Positions 1 to 8,540 of a stretch of DNA of 64,000 nucleotides are shown here, one piece after another. Position 1 is the stretch's first letter. Every line of letters begins with the position of its first letter. The DNA lies in NCBI RefSeq assembly GCF_015476545.1, contig NZ_JADMKV010000008.1, positions 30,683-94,682 of the forward strand. The letters run 5' to 3'. The notes beneath the pieces are model-generated. The model did no database searches, was not told where the DNA came from, and saw only the letters and a list, made by a program, of their open reading frames with translations. The stretch is from Methylobacter sp. BlB1 (lineage in GTDB: Bacteria > Pseudomonadota > Gammaproteobacteria > Methylococcales > Methylomonadaceae). A program made the position numbers and the translations under genes.

Positions 1-25
1 GTCTTCTCGTTTTTTCCTTTACATT

Positions 26-97
26 GTAGGGTACGCAATGCGTACCTTTATATATTCACCGGATCGTTAAAAGAGAGGTACGCAGTGCGTACCCTAC
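26..97. repeat. Inverted pair of short palindromic repeats
   Basis: Two near-identical 21-nt units face each other: 26-46 and the reverse complement at 77-97, differing at the single central base (A versus C). Each contains a 17-nt palindrome (8-bp arms around one base; 30-46 and 77-93). The arrangement looks like a REP/MITE-type intergenic element behind rseP. The family is not identified, and no further copy was noticed in this window. Confidence 0.7.
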
Positions 98-115
98 GGG
101 GGGGGGGGGGGGGGG
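98..115. repeat. 18-G homopolymer
   Basis: A run of 18 consecutive G begins at the base right after the second palindromic repeat. It is the longest mononucleotide run noticed in the window. It may be a real slippage-prone tract or an assembly artefact at a hard-to-sequence hairpin. It lies outside any gene, between rseP and whatever follows it (bamA in most relatives). Confidence 0.9.
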
Positions 116-170
116 AGACATTGGCCGAAGTCAGATAGCCGCATAACATCGGTTATAATCAGTGATCTTA

Positions 171-1523
171 TTATTGAAATAAACGCCCAATATCCAGAAT
201 CATGGCGAATACCATTAGAAAAAACAGCAAGGCCATGCCAATCTGTTGAAAGAAAAGTTGTACCTTTTCCGAAACAGGAGTGCCTTTAATGGCTTCTATG
301 CCGAAAAACATTAAATGCCCGCCATCCAGCACCGGTATAGGCAACAGATTGAGCACGCCGAGACTGACGCTCACCAGGGCAAGGAATTTCAGGAAATGGG
401 TAAAGCCCATCGTGGCCGACTGCCCGGCAAACTGGGCAATACTGATGGGACCGCTTAAATTCTCAACAGAAGCCTTGCCGACCAGCATTTTGCCCATCAT
501 TTTCAAGGTTGAGACGGAATAATAATAAGCTTTTTCGAAAGCGGCAGGCACGGCCTGGAGCGGCGATAGAGAATATTCGGCACGCATGGAATCCGTCAGA
601 CCTTCCGGCACCTGAACGGACGCGCCGATTTTTCCTTCGGTTTTCTGTTCGGACATGACGCTCTTAGGCGTCAATATTATCGGCATGCGTCTGTCATCGC
701 GCTCGATAATCACATTGATCGCTGCGCCGGGGTGGCTTTTTACATACTCCACCCACTGCATCCAGTCATTGATTTCAGTACCGTCAGCGCTGATGATCAG
801 GTCGCCTGTCTGCAAGTCGGCTTCAGATGCCGCACCACCGGCGAGCACTTGTCCTATGACCGGCTTCAGTTTTGGCGTCCAGGGTTTAAAACCCAATCGT
901 TTATATAAGACATCAGGATCGTTGCTGTCTTTTTCTGGAATCCTCAAAATTTTGGTGCTTTGCGCATCTTCAAAATTTCTGACTTTGACTTCTACTTGCT
1001 CTCCGCTATCAAGTGCGGAAGCGACCAAAACACTCAAGGCCTCGGCCCAGGTCGGCGTCGCTTTGCCATTGACGGAGATGATCTCGTCGCCTTCTGCAAA
1101 GCCCGCCTCTGCCGCCAGCGTGCCCTGTTCCACCGGACCGAGCACCGGCTTTATGCCGACTTCGCCGATGACCAATACGCTCCAGAACAAAACGACGGCA
1201 AGCATCAGGTTAAACACGGGCCCTGCCGCCACGATGGCTGCTCTTGTCAACACCGGCTGCTGATTAAAGGCATAAGGCAGATCCTCTTTTTTGACCTCGC
1301 CCTCGCGTTCATCGACCATTTTGACATAACCGCCCAGAGGAATGGCCGATATGACATACTCTGTTGACTCAGGATCTTTCCGGTAGGACCACAATACTCT
1401 GCCGAAACCTACGGAGAACCTGAGCACTTTGACTCCGGCTCTGCGGGCTACCCAAAAGTGCCCAAATTCATGAAATGAAACAAGAATACCGATAGCAATG
1501 ATGAAATAAAACAGAGTATGCAT
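171..1523 (-). CDS. rseP: RseP family site-2 zinc metalloprotease
   Basis: Inner-membrane intramembrane protease that performs the second cut of the anti-sigma factor RseA in the sigma-E envelope stress pathway and clears signal-peptide remnants. The 450-residue length is normal. The zinc motif HEFGH is at residues 18-22 in the first membrane helix. Two PDZ domains fill roughly residues 115-300. The second active-site motif NLLPIPVLDGGH (about 392-403) sits in a late helix, followed by a final membrane segment. The start is supported by AAAGGA about 5 nt upstream of the ATG. It is the last gene seen of the rpsB-to-rseP cluster, 8 nt after dxr. In relatives bamA follows, which would lie outside the window. 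Confidence 0.97.
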   Translation of the reverse strand: MHTLFYFIIAIGILVSFHEFGHFWVARRAGVKVLRFSVGFGRVLWSYRKDPESTEYVISAIPLGGYVKMVDEREGEVKKEDLPYAFNQQPVLTRAAIVAAGPVFNLMLAVVLFWSVLVIGEVGIKPVLGPVEQGTLAAEAGFAEGDEIISVNGKATPTWAEALSVLVASALDSGEQVEVKVRNFEDAQSTKILRIPEKDSNDPDVLYKRLGFKPWTPKLKPVIGQVLAGGAASEADLQTGDLIISADGTEINDWMQWVEYVKSHPGAAINVIIERDDRRMPIILTPKSVMSEQKTEGKIGASVQVPEGLTDSMRAEYSLSPLQAVPAAFEKAYYYSVSTLKMMGKMLVGKASVENLSGPISIAQFAGQSATMGFTHFLKFLALVSVSLGVLNLLPIPVLDGGHLMFFGIEAIKGTPVSEKVQLFFQQIGMALLFFLMVFAMILDIGRLFQ

Positions 1524-1531
1524 GAAGTCCT

Positions 1532-2719
1532 TTAACCAATAAGCTCGTCAATAATTTTATTAGACAACTTTCTGGCTTGTTTATCCACGTCCAGAACAAT
1601 TTCCAGACTATCGGCCGGTTTGACTTCAAATTGCTGCATACAGCGCTCAATGATGACCGGAATATCGGTAAAGCGCACGCGCTCATTCAAAAAGGCGTCC
1701 ACCGCTATTTCATTGGCGGCATTCAATACGGTCGGCATGATCCCGCCGGCATTGATGGCCTCATACGCCAGGCGCAGGCAGGGAAAACGCTCCAGATTCG
1801 GTTCCTGGAAATCCATGCGGCGGACTTCGAAAATATTAAGCGGCTCCACGCCGGATTCGAACCGTTCCGGCCAAGCCAGGGAGTGGGCGATGGGAACGCG
1901 CATGTCCGGGTTGCCCATCTGCGCCAGCACGGTACCATCCACATAATCGACCATCGAATGGATAACGCTTTGCGGATGGATGACCACCTGTATTTGGTCC
2001 GGAGTCATATTGAACAGAAGACAGGCTTCGATCATTTCCAGACCTTTGTTCATCATCGTGGCTGAATCGACTGAAATTTTCTTGCCCATGTCCCAATTGG
2101 GATGAGCGACCGCTTGAGCTGGCGTCACATGCGGCATTTGCTCCAGCGGCAGTTCGCGGAACGGGCCGCCCGAAGCGGTGAGCAGAATGCGTCTGGCCTG
2201 CTTGGCGCGCACGCCGGTTTTATAACCGGCAGGCATACACTGGAATATCGCATTGTGCTCGCTGTCGATCGGCAGCAACTGCGCCCCCGAATCGGCTATG
2301 GCCTGCATGAAAATGTCGCCGGACATGACCAGCGCTTCTTTATTAGCCAGCAATACGGTTTTGCCGGCCTTTGCCGCAGCCAAGCTGGGCAGCAGTCCCG
2401 CCGCGCCGACGATAGCCGCCATGACCGAATCGACGTTGTCCAACGTGGCAACATGCTCCAGCGCATGGGCGCCGGACAGGACTTTAATGTCTGGGACCGG
2501 TGAATTCTTCAGTTTGTCCTTGAATGCCTGAACCTTAGCCTCATCAACAATAACGACGTATTCCGGGCGATGCGCCAGACATTGTTCGTACAAGGTATCG
2601 GTATTGGTATTGGCGGTTAAGGCGACGACCTTGTAAAGATGGGCATGCCTGGCCACCACATCCAACGTACTGACGCCGATCGAGCCGGTCGCTCCGAGTA
2701 TGCAAATGCCTTTCTTCAT
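1532..2719 (-). CDS. dxr: 1-deoxy-D-xylulose 5-phosphate reductoisomerase
   Basis: Cytosolic NADPH enzyme converting DXP to 2-C-methyl-D-erythritol 4-phosphate, the committed step of the MEP isoprenoid pathway. The protein has 395 residues, the usual size. The N-terminal nucleotide-binding motif GATGSIG is at residues 9-15. The catalytic metal-site segment LPIDSEHNAIFQC and the SVDSATMMNKGLE segment are intact. Its ATG overlaps the cdsA stop by 4 nt (ATGA), which indicates translational coupling. The position between cdsA and rseP is the standard gammaproteobacterial order. Confidence 0.98.
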   Translation of the reverse strand: MKKGICILGATGSIGVSTLDVVARHAHLYKVVALTANTNTDTLYEQCLAHRPEYVVIVDEAKVQAFKDKLKNSPVPDIKVLSGAHALEHVATLDNVDSVMAAIVGAAGLLPSLAAAKAGKTVLLANKEALVMSGDIFMQAIADSGAQLLPIDSEHNAIFQCMPAGYKTGVRAKQARRILLTASGGPFRELPLEQMPHVTPAQAVAHPNWDMGKKISVDSATMMNKGLEMIEACLLFNMTPDQIQVVIHPQSVIHSMVDYVDGTVLAQMGNPDMRVPIAHSLAWPERFESGVEPLNIFEVRRMDFQEPNLERFPCLRLAYEAINAGGIMPTVLNAANEIAVDAFLNERVRFTDIPVIIERCMQQFEVKPADSLEIVLDVDKQARKLSNKIIDELIG

Positions 2720-3588
2720 GCCACTAACCCAGACATCAGGAAAATACCGGCGTAGAAAAACGGCGCTGCGGCAATGAGACTGTCGATGCGATCCAAAATG
2801 CCGCCATGTCCCGGCAGAATGGAACCGCTGTCTTTTACGCCGCGCTGGCGCTTGGCGAGGCTGAAAAACAAATCGCCATAAATAGAAACCAGGACCGTCA
2901 ATACGGACAGCAGAACAAAGTCCGATGCGATCATAAAGTTATAACCATAGAACAGGCTTAGAACAACTGCGCAAACCACACCGGCTATTAAAGCGCCATA
3001 CATGCCCGCTACTGTTTTGCCGGGACTGATTTCAGGCGCCAGCTTGGTTTGCCCGTATTTCTTGCCGATGAAGTAGGCTGCAATATCGGCTGCCCAGATC
3101 AGGAGCAGGAAATAAAGCACCATTCCCTCGCCCCATATGGCTCTCAGCCGGCTCAAAAACAACCAGGCCGACAATAAGACGAACCAGCCGATCAACGCTT
3201 TATAACGCGTTCCCAGCTGCAGTTTCAACATCTCCGACGGCCTGCTTCTGATCAGTATCATGGCCAGTATCCAGAACAGTACCGGCGGGATAACCAGCCA
3301 TTCCAGCGCACCAGAATAACTCCTGACTTCGGGCCAATCGAAGCTTTGCGCAATCAGCTCGAGAAAATAAGTCCAGAAATGAAGGCCCAGCATCGGCAGA
3401 ACCAGCGCCAGTAACAACAAGCCCCGCTTCAACGGTGAACTGATGCCTGCCAAATCGCTCCATTCCCAGGCGGCAACCAAAATGATCAATCCTAAAACTA
3501 ATGAAAAATACTCCGAAGGCAACTGGAACACAGCCAGTACGACCAAAAGAGCCAATATTGAGGCGGTTATAATTCGCTGCAGTAACAT
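2716..3588 (-). CDS. cdsA: Phosphatidate cytidylyltransferase (CDP-diglyceride synthase)
   Basis: Integral membrane enzyme making CDP-diacylglycerol from phosphatidic acid and CTP, the branch point to all phospholipids. The 290 residues are dominated by hydrophobic helices. The C-terminal family signature is complete, read as SLAKRQRGVKDSGSILPGHG followed by GILDRID. It sits between uppS and dxr and overlaps dxr by 4 nt. Its product feeds PgsA, encoded at 23028-23585. Confidence 0.97.
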   Translation of the reverse strand: MLLQRIITASILALLVVLAVFQLPSEYFSLVLGLIILVAAWEWSDLAGISSPLKRGLLLLALVLPMLGLHFWTYFLELIAQSFDWPEVRSYSGALEWLVIPPVLFWILAMILIRSRPSEMLKLQLGTRYKALIGWFVLLSAWLFLSRLRAIWGEGMVLYFLLLIWAADIAAYFIGKKYGQTKLAPEISPGKTVAGMYGALIAGVVCAVVLSLFYGYNFMIASDFVLLSVLTVLVSIYGDLFFSLAKRQRGVKDSGSILPGHGGILDRIDSLIAAAPFFYAGIFLMSGLVA

Positions 3589-3615
3589 TTTATTAATTAT
3601 TGTGATTATTAAGAT

Positions 3616-4383
3616 TTAGAAGGTGACGGCTTTATTAAGCACCTGCTCCCCGGTATGGCCAAACCGCCGCTGCCGGCTTTTAAAGCTCTTAATAGCGTCT
3701 TCAATTGAATCCTGGTCGAAATCCGGCCAGAGTGTCGGTGTAAAATACAGCTCCGTATAGGCTAATTGCCACAACAGAAAATTACTGACACGTTGCTCGC
3801 CGCCTGTTCTGATAAACAGATCGGGCTCGGGCAGGTCAGCAGTGGATAAATATCGTTCGACCAGCTTTTCATTGATCTCCTGGCTTTCCAGTTCGCCGGC
3901 CGCTATTTTTTCAGCCACTTTCCGGAAGGCCTGACACATATCCCAGCGACCTCCGTAGTTTGCCGCCACAACAAGGGTTAAGCCCATGTTGTCCTTTGTC
4001 CTCGCCTCTCCTTCGGCAATTTTAGCCTGTAATTTTTCTGGAAATGCCGTTCTGTCGCCGATAAACCGCAAGCGGATATCGTTACGGTGCAGTTTGTCGA
4101 TTTCCCGCTGCAGCGTAGTGATAAACAAGCTCATCAGCATGGAAACTTCTTCTTGTGGACGTCGCCAGTTCTCGCTGCTGAAAGCGAACAGGGATAAAAC
4201 CTCAATCTCCTGTTTGGCGCAGTATTCGACGACTTTTCTGACGGCCTTGACGCCGGCCTGATGCCCCATAGGGCGCGGCATAAATCTTTTCTGTGCCCAG
4301 CGGCCATTGCCATCCATAATGATGGCGATATGGCGCGGCTTGTTATTATCTGATTCTAAACTGTTGGAATCATCAGCTGACAT
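3616..4383 (-). CDS. uppS: Undecaprenyl diphosphate synthase (cis-prenyltransferase)
   Basis: Condenses isopentenyl diphosphate onto farnesyl diphosphate to make the C55 carrier lipid for peptidoglycan and other envelope polymers. The protein has 255 residues. The first conserved block IIMDGNGRWA carries the catalytic aspartate near residue 23. SSENWRRP and the C-terminal RTGGEQRVSNFLLWQ block are present. About 15 extra N-terminal residues precede the conserved core. It lies 13 nt downstream of frr in the canonical cluster order. Confidence 0.97.
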   Translation of the reverse strand: MSADDSNSLESDNNKPRHIAIIMDGNGRWAQKRFMPRPMGHQAGVKAVRKVVEYCAKQEIEVLSLFAFSSENWRRPQEEVSMLMSLFITTLQREIDKLHRNDIRLRFIGDRTAFPEKLQAKIAEGEARTKDNMGLTLVVAANYGGRWDMCQAFRKVAEKIAAGELESQEINEKLVERYLSTADLPEPDLFIRTGGEQRVSNFLLWQLAYTELYFTPTLWPDFDQDSIEDAIKSFKSRQRRFGHTGEQVLNKAVTF

Positions 4384-4396
4384 TGCTAAATCTCAG

Positions 4397-4954
4397 TTAA
4401 ATTGACAGCAGATCTGCCTCTTTGGCTTCCAATAATTTTTCCACTTCCTTGATATATTGATCGGTCAATTTTTGGATTTTCTCTTCAGCAGCGCGCGCTT
4501 CATCTTCGGAAATCATTTTTTCCTTCAATGCGTCCTTTATTTCCGAATTGGCATCACGGCGAATATTTCTGATCGCCACACGGCCATTCTCCGCTTCATG
4601 CCTGACCACTTTAACGAGATCGCGACGGCGCTCTTCAGTCAGCGGCGGCAATGGAATGCGGATAGTCATGCCGGTGGTATTCGGGTTCAAACCGAGATCC
4701 GACTTCAAAATCGCTTTTTCGATCGCCTGCACCATGGTCTTTTCCCATGGCGTGATAGTTAAAGTACGTGCATCTTCAACAGCAATATTGGCAACCTGCG
4801 ATAACGAAGATTCTGTACCATAGTAAGAAACAGTTATCTGTTCCAATAGGCTCGGATGCGCCCTACCCGTTCTTATTTTTGAAAATTCATGCCTTAACGC
4901 TTCTATGCTTTTGCCCATACGGGTTGCGGCATTCTGTTGAATATCACTTATCAT
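4397..4954 (-). CDS. frr: Ribosome recycling factor
   Basis: With EF-G, splits the post-termination ribosome into subunits. The 185-residue length matches the family exactly. It shows the expected all-helical amphipathic sequence with the conserved blocks [28 protein letters not shown] and ETEERRR-like [11 protein letters not shown]. It stands 10 nt after pyrH, the usual pyrH-frr pairing, and before uppS. Confidence 0.98.
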   Translation of the reverse strand: MISDIQQNAATRMGKSIEALRHEFSKIRTGRAHPSLLEQITVSYYGTESSLSQVANIAVEDARTLTITPWEKTMVQAIEKAILKSDLGLNPNTTGMTIRIPLPPLTEERRRDLVKVVRHEAENGRVAIRNIRRDANSEIKDALKEKMISEDEARAAEEKIQKLTDQYIKEVEKLLEAKEADLLSI

Positions 4955-4964
4955 TATATGTTCC

Positions 4965-5678
4965 TCATTGAATAAGAGACCCTATCTCTTCACCCATCAT
5001 CAGTTTCATGACGGCACCTTTCTCAAACACATTCATGACGCGCATCGGCAGATTATTGTCCCTGCATAATACCAGCGCAGTCGCATCCATGACGTTCAGG
5101 CGCTGATCCAGGGCTTCATCATACGTTAATCGAGGATAAAATACGGCATCTTTTACTTTCTCAGGATCTGCCGAATAGACGCCTTTGACCTTAGTCGCTT
5201 TAATCATCAGTTGCGCGTTGATTTCAATCGCTCTGAGGCTGGCTGCCGAATCGGTGGTAAAAAAAGGATTGCCCGTGCCGGCTGCAAAAATTACCACGCG
5301 GCCTTTTTCCAAATGCCTCACGGCCCGGCGGCGAATATAATCTTCGCATACCTGATTGATTTTCAAGGCTGACATGACTCGAACCTGTTGACCTAAATGC
5401 TCGAGCGCATCCTGCATGGCCAATGCATTGATGACTGTGGCCAGCATACCCATCTGATCGCTGGTCACCCGGTCCAGCCCTTCCGAAGCTTTGTCAGCGC
5501 CGCGCAGTATATTGCCGCCACCTATGACCAAGCCGACCTGGATACCTACATCACATAAATCTTTAATTTCCGTGGCAAGACGCTTGACAATATCTGAATC
5601 GATACTGCCGCCTGTCTCGCTCATCAGCGCCTCACCGCTTAATTTAAGTAAAATTCTCTGGCAAATCAGCTTAGTCAT
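4965..5678 (-). CDS. pyrH: UMP kinase
   Basis: Hexameric bacterial UMP kinase phosphorylating UMP to UDP. The ATG at 5678 gives 237 residues beginning [18 protein letters not shown], the family's standard N-terminus. An upstream in-frame GTG at 5708 would add ten residues with no family support. The glycine-rich LKLSGEAL and [10 protein letters not shown] loops and the [15 protein letters not shown] segment ([13 protein letters not shown]) are present. A compact GC-rich hairpin (5715-5733) separates it from tsf and may modulate read-through. No good Shine-Dalgarno sequence is visible before either start. Confidence 0.96.
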   Translation of the reverse strand: MTKLICQRILLKLSGEALMSETGGSIDSDIVKRLATEIKDLCDVGIQVGLVIGGGNILRGADKASEGLDRVTSDQMGMLATVINALAMQDALEHLGQQVRVMSALKINQVCEDYIRRRAVRHLEKGRVVIFAAGTGNPFFTTDSAASLRAIEINAQLMIKATKVKGVYSADPEKVKDAVFYPRLTYDEALDQRLNVMDATALVLCRDNNLPMRVMNVFEKGAVMKLMMGEEIGSLIQ

Positions 5679-5714
5679 ATTCAACCGGGTATTAATATTT
5701 ATTAGCACAAAGTC

Positions 5715-5733
5715 CCCCGGCCGGTAGCCGGGG
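5715..5733 (-). terminator. GC hairpin between tsf and pyrH
   Basis: A 7-bp perfect GC stem (5715-5721 with 5727-5733) encloses a 5-nt loop. On the minus strand it lies just after the tsf stop and is followed by GACTTTG, so the U tract is poor. A weak terminator or mRNA-processing hairpin that lowers pyrH relative to rpsB-tsf is the likely role. Confidence 0.55.
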
Positions 5734-5740
5734 AATTTTC

Positions 5741-6622
5741 TTAACTGCCTCTAACTTGAGCCATAACCTCTTCGGCAAAGTTTTCTTCTTTCTTTTCAAT
5801 GCCTTCGCCTACTTCAAAGCGTGCGAAGCGAATAACGCTGTTGCCTTTTGAGGCGACCAGTTTGCCGACGGTAGTTTTATCGTCTTTAACAAATGGCTGG
5901 CCCAGCAAAGTGATTTCGGCCAAAAATTTGCTGATGCGGCCGCCAATCATTTTCTCGATGATTTCTGCCGGCTTTCCGCTTTCTGCCGCTTGAGCCGAGA
6001 AAATTTCTTTTTCTTTCTCAATCAGTTCCGCAGGCACTTGATCTTCAGAAACACATTCCGGTTTACTTGCGGCAATATGCATTGCGATATCTTTGCCTAA
6101 CTCGCTGTCAGATTTTGCTAATTCAACGATGACGCCGATTTTGCTGCCATGCAGGTAGGATGCAGTACCGCCTTGCTCTGTATGGTACTTTACAAAGCGT
6201 CTAATGGTAATATTTTCACCCAATTTTGCAATCAAGCTGCGACGCACGTCATCGACAACGCTGCCGTCGGCCAATTTCATGGACTGCAATTGCTCGTCCG
6301 TTTCAACATCGGAAGTCAATAAAGCCGCTGTTACATTGTTGACAAAGTTAACAAAATCTTCACCTTTGGCAACGAAATCGGTTTCGCAGTTAACATCCAC
6401 CATAACCGCTGTTTTCGCATCATCGCTGACCTTTATACCGATAACGCCTTCAGCGGCAGTGCGGCCTGATTTTTTATCGGCTTTGGCTAAGCCGGATTTA
6501 CGCATGTTCTCAATGGCCAGTTCCATGTCGCCATTGGCTTCTGTTAACGCTTTTTTGCATTCCATCATGCCGGAACCGGTTCTCTCGCGCAGTTCCTTAA
6601 CCATTGCTGCAGTAATACTCAT
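5741..6622 (-). CDS. tsf: Translation elongation factor Ts
   Basis: Nucleotide exchange factor for EF-Tu. The 293 residues match the family (about 283 in E. coli). The N-terminal UBA-like part carries [18 protein letters not shown], followed by the conserved [11 protein letters not shown] motif that contacts EF-Tu. It is the second gene of the rpsB-tsf pair, separated from rpsB by about 110 nt containing two hairpins. Confidence 0.98.
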   Translation of the reverse strand: MSITAAMVKELRERTGSGMMECKKALTEANGDMELAIENMRKSGLAKADKKSGRTAAEGVIGIKVSDDAKTAVMVDVNCETDFVAKGEDFVNFVNNVTAALLTSDVETDEQLQSMKLADGSVVDDVRRSLIAKLGENITIRRFVKYHTEQGGTASYLHGSKIGVIVELAKSDSELGKDIAMHIAASKPECVSEDQVPAELIEKEKEIFSAQAAESGKPAEIIEKMIGGRISKFLAEITLLGQPFVKDDKTTVGKLVASKGNSVIRFARFEVGEGIEKKEENFAEEVMAQVRGS

Positions 6623-6646
6623 TATTTTTCCTCACTGTTCGTACTA

Positions 6647-6726
6647 TAAAAACGCCCCCATAAGGAGGCGTTTTTTCTTGATCTGAACCCTCACTCACAC
6701 AGGCCATTGCCTGTTATAAATGAGGG
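6647..6726 (-). terminator. Two hairpins in the rpsB-tsf spacer
   Basis: The first hairpin (about 6648-6673) has arms AAAACGCC and GGCGTTTT with A- and T-runs on both sides, so it is terminator-like on either strand. The second (6688-6726) has an inner stem 6699-6704/6709-6714 and an outer stem 6688-6693/6721-6726. In relatives the rpsB-tsf spacer carries a partial terminator that lets a fraction of transcripts reach tsf, which fits here. Confidence 0.65.
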
Positions 6727-6732
6727 AGTGAA

Positions 6733-7476
6733 TTATTCTGTTGCTGAGGCTTCTTCAACGAAGTCATCGGCTTTTGCCGACATATCCAGACTTGCCGCTT
6801 TAGCTTCCATTACAGCCGCAGAAACGCTTTGACAGTATAGTGAAACCGCTCGAATTGAATCGTCATTACCAGGAATGACGTAATCGATTCTTTCCGGTGA
6901 ATTGTTGGAATCAACAACGCCCACTACCGGAATGCCTAATTTCTTCGCTTCGCTGATTGCATTTTTCTCATACCCGACATCCAGTACGAAAATAACATCA
7001 GGAATGCCTTTCATGTCTTTGATACCGCCCAGGCTGCGCTCGAGCTTTTCGAGTTCACGCTCCATGCCCAGCGCTTCTTTCTTGCTGAACCGTTGGTAAA
7101 GCGTGCCGTCAGTCTTCATCGCTTCCAGTTCTTTCAGGCGATTGATTGATTTCTTGATAGTTTTGAAATTGGTCAGCATGCCGCCTAACCAGCGATGGTT
7201 GACATAAGGCATGCCGCAACGTTTTGCTTCTTCCGCAACAACTTTGCGCGCTGCTTTTTTAGTGCCGACAAACAGGATGGTACCTTTGTTTGCGGACATT
7301 TGACCCAGATAATTCATGGCGTCATTGAACATCGGAAGCGTTTTTTCCAAATTGATGATATGGATTTTGTTACGTGCTCCGAACAGGTAATTAGCCATTT
7401 TCGGGTTCCAGTAACGGGTTTGATGTCCAAAATGAACACCCGCTTCAAGCATTTGACGCATGGATACTGCTGCCAT
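6733..7476 (-). CDS. rpsB: 30S ribosomal protein S2
   Basis: Small-subunit protein of the platform/body junction. The protein has 247 residues and begins [19 protein letters not shown], the family N-terminus, with the conserved RYWNPKM and [13 protein letters not shown] blocks. AGGAG lies about 7 nt upstream of the ATG. It is transcribed with tsf from a promoter around 7632-7660 through a structured leader. Confidence 0.99.
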   Translation of the reverse strand: MAAVSMRQMLEAGVHFGHQTRYWNPKMANYLFGARNKIHIINLEKTLPMFNDAMNYLGQMSANKGTILFVGTKKAARKVVAEEAKRCGMPYVNHRWLGGMLTNFKTIKKSINRLKELEAMKTDGTLYQRFSKKEALGMERELEKLERSLGGIKDMKGIPDVIFVLDVGYEKNAISEAKKLGIPVVGVVDSNNSPERIDYVIPGNDDSIRAVSLYCQSVSAAVMEAKAASLDMSAKADDFVEEASATE

Positions 7477-7494
7477 TAATTTCTCCTAAGATCT

Positions 7495-7562
7495 AAAATC
7501 GGACTATTTGTCCGAGTTGGGTTACGCCTCCACTTACCCCGCCTGGCAACCAGCTACAATAA
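7495..7562 (-). promoter_or_regulatory. Structured rpsB leader (candidate S2 autoregulatory element)
   Basis: The rpsB 5' leader contains a 5-bp hairpin (7500-7504/7510-7514) close to the Shine-Dalgarno sequence. Upstream of it lies a GGGGTAAGTGGAGGCGTAACCC-like segment (7519-7540) and a small CTGG/CCAG hairpin. A conserved leader through which S2 represses rpsB-tsf is known in gammaproteobacteria. The match here is by general layout, not by alignment. Confidence 0.5.
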
Positions 7563-7631
7563 CTTGAGCCAGCACCCTGCCAAACGTGACGACAAGTGTG
7601 AGTATTAATACAAAAATGAACTTAACTTTAT

Positions 7632-7660
7632 ATCATAATTAGCTTTTTACAACAAGCCAA
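7632..7660 (-). promoter_or_regulatory. Sigma-70 promoter candidate for rpsB
   Basis: Read on the minus strand: -35 TTGGCT (7655-7660), a 17-nt spacer and -10 TATGAT (7632-7637). Transcription would start about 150 nt before rpsB, leaving room for the structured leader. Confidence 0.6.
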
Positions 7661-7775
7661 TCTCTGTTAAACTCTTCGCATGTCATAATCTGACTAACCT
7701 TCAAAACTAGACCTTTATCTTGCCTCATCTGTTATCCGGCACAAACAACCTTAGCAAATACAAGTAATCATCTCC

Positions 7776-8540
7776 ATGAGCATAATCATTAAAACCGAAA
7801 GTGAAATTGAAAAAATGCGTATCGCCGGAAAATTGGCCGCTGAAGTTTTGGAAATGATTGCGCCTTATGTTGTCCCGGGAGTCACCACCGATCAACTCGA
7901 CAAAATCTGCCACGATTATATTGTCGACGTGCAAAAAGCCATACCTGCGCCGCTTAATTATCACGGTTTCCCGAAATCCATTTGCACATCCATTAATCAC
8001 CAGGTCTGCCACGGCATTCCCAGCGAAAAGAAACTTAAATCGGGCGATATCGTCAACATCGATATTACGGTTATAAAAGATGATTACCACGGCGATACCA
8101 GTAAAATGTTCTGTGTAGGGGAAGTCAGCCAACACGCCCGAAGACTGGTAAATGTAACTCGCGAAGCCATGTTTCTGGGCATTGAGCAAGTTAAGCCGGG
8201 CGCCACCTTAGGCGATATAGGCCATGCCATACAGAAACACGCCGAAGCCAATCACTTTTCTGTAGTCAGAGAGTTTTGCGGCCACGGCATCGGCAAAAAA
8301 TTTCATGAAGATCCACAGGTTCTGCATTATGGCAAAGCTGGCACGGGTGAAGTGCTGCAAGCCGGCATGATTTTAACCATTGAGCCCATGCTCAATCTCG
8401 GCAAGCGCCATGTCAAAGTATTGGCCGACGGCTGGACTGCAGTCACTAAAGATCGAAGCTTGTCCGCCCAATGGGAACACACCATTCTTGTCACAGCCAC
8501 CGGTTATGAAATCCTAACTTTGCGCCAGGAAGAAATGTGA
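7776..8540 (+). CDS. map: Methionine aminopeptidase type I
   Basis: Cytosolic metalloprotease removing the initiator methionine from nascent proteins. The protein has 254 residues in the pita-bread fold. The five metal ligands are visible in their usual contexts: VNIDITV, HGDTSKMF, GHGIGKKFHE, TIEPM and QWEHTILV. It is divergent from rpsB, the usual arrangement, and its stop overlaps the GTG of glnD by 4 nt, so the two are coupled. No convincing Shine-Dalgarno sequence precedes the ATG. Confidence 0.98.
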   Translation: MSIIIKTESEIEKMRIAGKLAAEVLEMIAPYVVPGVTTDQLDKICHDYIVDVQKAIPAPLNYHGFPKSICTSINHQVCHGIPSEKKLKSGDIVNIDITVIKDDYHGDTSKMFCVGEVSQHARRLVNVTREAMFLGIEQVKPGATLGDIGHAIQKHAEANHFSVVREFCGHGIGKKFHEDPQVLHYGKAGTGEVLQAGMILTIEPMLNLGKRHVKVLADGWTAVTKDRSLSAQWEHTILVTATGYEILTLRQEEM

